Shown here in pieces: positions 4,457 to 6,237 of a stretch of 6,237 bases of DNA; within the stretch, counting starts at the first letter, position 1; every line of letters starts with the position of its first letter. The position numbers were made by a program, and so were the translations under genes. Below the pieces are notes generated by a model. The model was not told where the DNA came from, searched no databases, and worked only from the letters and a program-made list of their open reading frames with translations. This stretch comes from Betaproteobacteria bacterium (GTDB lineage Bacteria; Pseudomonadota; Gammaproteobacteria; Burkholderiales; Thiobacillaceae): assembly GCA_020049245.1 (NCBI GenBank), contig JAIFLB010000001.1, positions 1-6,237 on the forward strand. The letters run 5' to 3'.

Positions 4457-5665
4457 ATGATCCAAAAGAACCTGCATGACAAATACAGTCCGATGTATCA
4501 CCTCGGTGCGCTTGGATCGGGAGGCTTGGCCATCTCGTTCTTTCTTTATCTCAACTTTCTGCTGCCGCATGAGAGCGGCATTATTTCGTTCGATCAGCTC
4601 TGGCCGATCCTGTCTGGCGAACCGAGCTTGAAGGCGTTCTGGGTCAGCCTTTGTCTGGTCGTGGTGTTTGCGCTGTCGGCGATGCATATCGCTTTGATGA
4701 TCTGGAACACGCGCGAATTCAGTCTGTTCAAGAAAACCGATGCGTATCACAAGCTGCGCGACTCCAGTGCCGAGATCAGCCTGATGGTGGTGCCTTTGAC
4801 GATGGCAATGACAGTCAATGTCTTGTTTGTCAATTCATCACTTTTGATTCCCGGTCTCTGGGAAGTGATCGAATACATGTTCCCGCTGGCGATGATTGCT
4901 TTTGTGGCGATCGGTATCTATGCCTTGCGCATCCTCGGCGACTACTTCGTCCGCATGCTGCTTCACAAGGGGTACAGCTTCGAGCAGAACAACAGTCTGG
5001 CACCGATGGTATCGATCTTTGCGCTGTCGATGATTGCGGTCGGCCTCGCCGCGCCTGCCGCCATGAGCCATGTGCGTGAAGTCGTTGCAATCGCGATCGC
5101 CCTGTCGGCCTTCTTTGCCACTTCCGCCGCGCTGTTGATGATCGTCATGCTGGTGATCGGCTTCCATACCATGTTGACTCACGGCATTCGTCCGGAAGCC
5201 GCACCCAGCCTGTGGTTGATGATTCCGATCACGACGCTTCTCGGCATTACCTTCATGCGCACCACGCATGGCATGGGCGAAGCGTTTGGCGGCCATACCA
5301 GTTCTGGTGAAGTCTTTATCGTTCTGATGGCGATCTTCTCGGTTCAGCTGATCTTCGGCATGATCGGCTACACCGTGATGAAGCGCCTCAACTACTTCAA
5401 AGATTTCATCTGGGGCTCGAAAACTCATGCCACCACCTATGCGCTGGTCTGCCCAGGCGTCGCCTTGCCGGTGTTCGGCCTGTTCGTGGTCAAGTTTGGT
5501 CTGATGGGCAACATGCTGGTGATGATGTGGACGCCCTGGATGTATCTGTTTTTGCTGCCCTTCCTGCTGGTTCAACTGAAGACGCTGCAAGTACTGCTAA
5601 CTCTGGTCAGCAAGCTGCAACTGGTTCCCGCCGCTGCCCGTATGCCCAATATGCAAACCGCCTGA
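4457..5665 (+). CDS. Multi-pass inner-membrane protein of unknown function, linked to sulfide dehydrogenase
   Basis: The 402-residue protein is mostly hydrophobic, with about ten predicted membrane helices near residues 17-37, 60-84, 107-130, 139-162, 181-200, 206-238, 250-268, 284-306, 326-347 and 352-378. Visible features are a CPG motif in a helix (C332-G334, ALVCPGVALPVFG) and histidines at or near helix ends (H77, H206, H237, H242, H271, H280). ATG 4457 is chosen because GAGGAG (4444-4449) lies seven bases before it; the in-frame GTG at 4442 overlaps that site. From memory only, it recalls proteins named 'TsoY family (seleno)protein', in which some members would carry selenocysteine; C332 would be the obvious candidate position. 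The helix count also fits the TDT/SLAC1 anion-channel fold, which includes a sulfite exporter. Both ideas are unproven. Its place in the operon suggests a role in handling sulfur products or in membrane electron transfer. Confidence 0.85.
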   Translation: MIQKNLHDKYSPMYHLGALGSGGLAISFFLYLNFLLPHESGIISFDQLWPILSGEPSLKAFWVSLCLVVVFALSAMHIALMIWNTREFSLFKKTDAYHKLRDSSAEISLMVVPLTMAMTVNVLFVNSSLLIPGLWEVIEYMFPLAMIAFVAIGIYALRILGDYFVRMLLHKGYSFEQNNSLAPMVSIFALSMIAVGLAAPAAMSHVREVVAIAIALSAFFATSAALLMIVMLVIGFHTMLTHGIRPEAAPSLWLMIPITTLLGITFMRTTHGMGEAFGGHTSSGEVFIVLMAIFSVQLIFGMIGYTVMKRLNYFKDFIWGSKTHATTYALVCPGVALPVFGLFVVKFGLMGNMLVMMWTPWMYLFLLPFLLVQLKTLQVLLTLVSKLQLVPAAARMPNMQTA

Positions 5666-5675
5666 GTTTTCTTTT

Positions 5676-5698
5676 GCGGGCGAACTGGCTTCGCCCGC
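5676..5698 (+). other. Intercistronic stem-loop between the membrane-protein and secreted-protein genes
   Basis: GCGGGCGAA (5676-5684) pairs perfectly with TTCGCCCGC (5690-5698) around the loop CTGGC. It begins 10 bases after the membrane-protein stop. GTGTTCATCC follows, not a T-run; a T-rich stretch (TTTTCTTTT) precedes it instead. Transcription probably continues, since the next gene has a strong ribosome binding site and no clear promoter. Confidence 0.6.
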
Positions 5699-5747
5699 GT
5701 GTTCATCCAGTTCTTAACGTTCACTGATTCTTCGAGGAGATACCCCA

Positions 5748-6125
5748 ATGAAAAAATCCATCCTACTACTCGGCCTGCTGCTGATTTCCGGTATGGCCAG
5801 TGCTGCGGCACCGCTCACCGGCGAGCAGATCAAAACACTGCTCTCGGGTAATTCCGCATCCGGTTTTGCCGATGCACTGGGCAAGAACTACACCGCCTAC
5901 TATGGCGCCGACGGCAAACTGGTTCAGGATCTCGGCAAAGGCAAGCGCCGGCAAGGCACGTGGAAAATCACCGACAACAACTTCTGCACTCAGTTTCCGA
6001 CCGAGCCGGCACGTTGCACCAAGGTGATGCCTGCCGACAATGGTGAATATGTCAGGATCAAGGATGACGGCATGGTCACCAATACCTGGAAGAAGTTTTA
6101 CCCGGGCAATGCCTACAAGTATTAA
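5748..6125 (+). CDS. Small secreted protein of unknown function, DUF995-like
   Basis: The 125-residue precursor has a clear Sec signal peptide (MKKS, hydrophobic core, cleavage probably after MASAAA near residue 21), leaving about 11 kDa in the periplasm. The mature chain shows the order LTGEQIKTLLSGNSASG (23-39), YTAYYGADGKLVQ (48-60), a basic GKGKRRQGTWKI stretch (63-74), then NFCTQFPTEPARC with C80 and C90 likely forming a disulfide, and a final GEYVRIKDDGMV strand. This 'sequester-site, Y..DG, GTW, C...RC' pattern resembles the DUF995 family of small beta-rich periplasmic proteins, whose role is unknown. GAGGAG (5734-5739) is eight bases before the start, the same ribosome binding site used for fccB and the membrane protein. 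It is the last gene before the terminator, so it likely belongs to the sulfide operon. Confidence 0.85.
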   Translation: MKKSILLLGLLLISGMASAAAPLTGEQIKTLLSGNSASGFADALGKNYTAYYGADGKLVQDLGKGKRRQGTWKITDNNFCTQFPTEPARCTKVMPADNGEYVRIKDDGMVTNTWKKFYPGNAYKY

Positions 6126-6148
6126 TCGACGGCTTCAGAGGCATTGGA

Positions 6149-6176
6149 AACCCGCCTGATGGAACCCGCCTCATGG
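6149..6176 (+). repeat. Tandem 14-base repeat forming a duplicated terminator arm
   Basis: AACCCGCCTGATGG (6149-6162) is followed directly by AACCCGCCTCATGG (6163-6176), with one difference. Each copy contains AACCCGCC, so either can pair with the single GGCGGGTT (6175-6182) of the terminator. Confidence 0.8.
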
Positions 6177-6186
6177 CGGGTTTTTT
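6163..6186 (+). terminator. Rho-independent terminator of the fcc operon
   Basis: AACCCGCC (6163-6170) pairs with GGCGGGTT (6175-6182) across the tetraloop TCAT, and the run of six T (6181-6186) follows and partly closes the stem. It lies 37 bases after the secreted-protein stop codon and is the only hairpin in the window with a proper U-tract. The remaining bases to 6237 hold nothing I can identify. Confidence 0.92.
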
Positions 6187-6237
6187 CATGCTCGGGTAAC
6201 GTCCGCCTGCCGGGGCGGCAACATTCTGAAACTTCCG

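Noticed and set aside
4838..5590. 250-codon open frame on the minus strand
   Set aside because: It is antisense to the membrane-protein gene, rich in H, Q, R and D, and has no domain or ribosome binding site; the plus-strand frame is clearly the gene.
1..6237. tRNA, rRNA, CRISPR array or insertion-sequence ends
   Set aside because: No cloverleaf, regularly spaced repeats, transposase frame or terminal inverted repeats with target duplication were seen.

Overview
The window looks like a piece of a chromosome from a betaproteobacterium, perhaps Rhodocyclales or a sulfur-oxidising relative. This rests on moderately high GC coding sequence, repeated GAGGAGA-type ribosome binding sites, a DNR/FNR-like regulator and a flavocytochrome c sulfide dehydrogenase locus. 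The taxonomic placement is an inference from gene style, not a database result.

Layout. Bases 1-251 hold the 3' end of a single-domain rhodanese (persulfide/sulfur transferase) with an intact CRSGNRS active-site loop. A large inverted repeat overlaps its stop codon. Bases 402-903 hold a type II toxin-antitoxin pair: a ribbon-helix-helix antitoxin overlapped by a RelE/ParE-fold toxin. A good palindromic operator candidate lies in front of the pair. Directly behind the toxin, on the minus strand, is the N-terminal part of a LuxR-type regulator (1262 down to about 891). Its reading frame runs into the toxin sequence and its DNA-binding half is missing, so the toxin-antitoxin module seems to have landed in or replaced part of that gene. 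Bases 1263-1840 contain no confident gene. They do hold helically phased TTGAT half-sites, an AT-rich promoter candidate and a 40-codon ORF with a good ribosome binding site.

Bases 1841-6186 form the functional core. A Crp/Fnr-family regulator lacks the N-terminal Fe-S cysteines of FNR but has the E..SR recognition helix. A perfect TTGAT-N4-ATCAA box overlaps its stop codon and precedes a four-gene operon: a monoheme cytochrome c (fccA-like), a Tat-exported FAD-binding sulfide dehydrogenase subunit (fccB/soxF), a roughly 10-helix inner-membrane protein of unknown function, and a small secreted protein of the DUF995 type. A textbook rho-independent terminator ends the operon.

How the parts may work together. 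The cytochrome and flavoprotein would oxidise sulfide in the periplasm and pass electrons to the cytochrome c pool. The regulator would turn the operon on under oxygen limitation or in response to NO/nitrate respiration. The membrane protein and the small secreted protein share the operon and its strong ribosome binding sites, and are the least understood part. Stable RNA hairpins without U-tracts sit in both gaps flanking the membrane-protein gene, suggesting that expression of the operon is graded after transcription.
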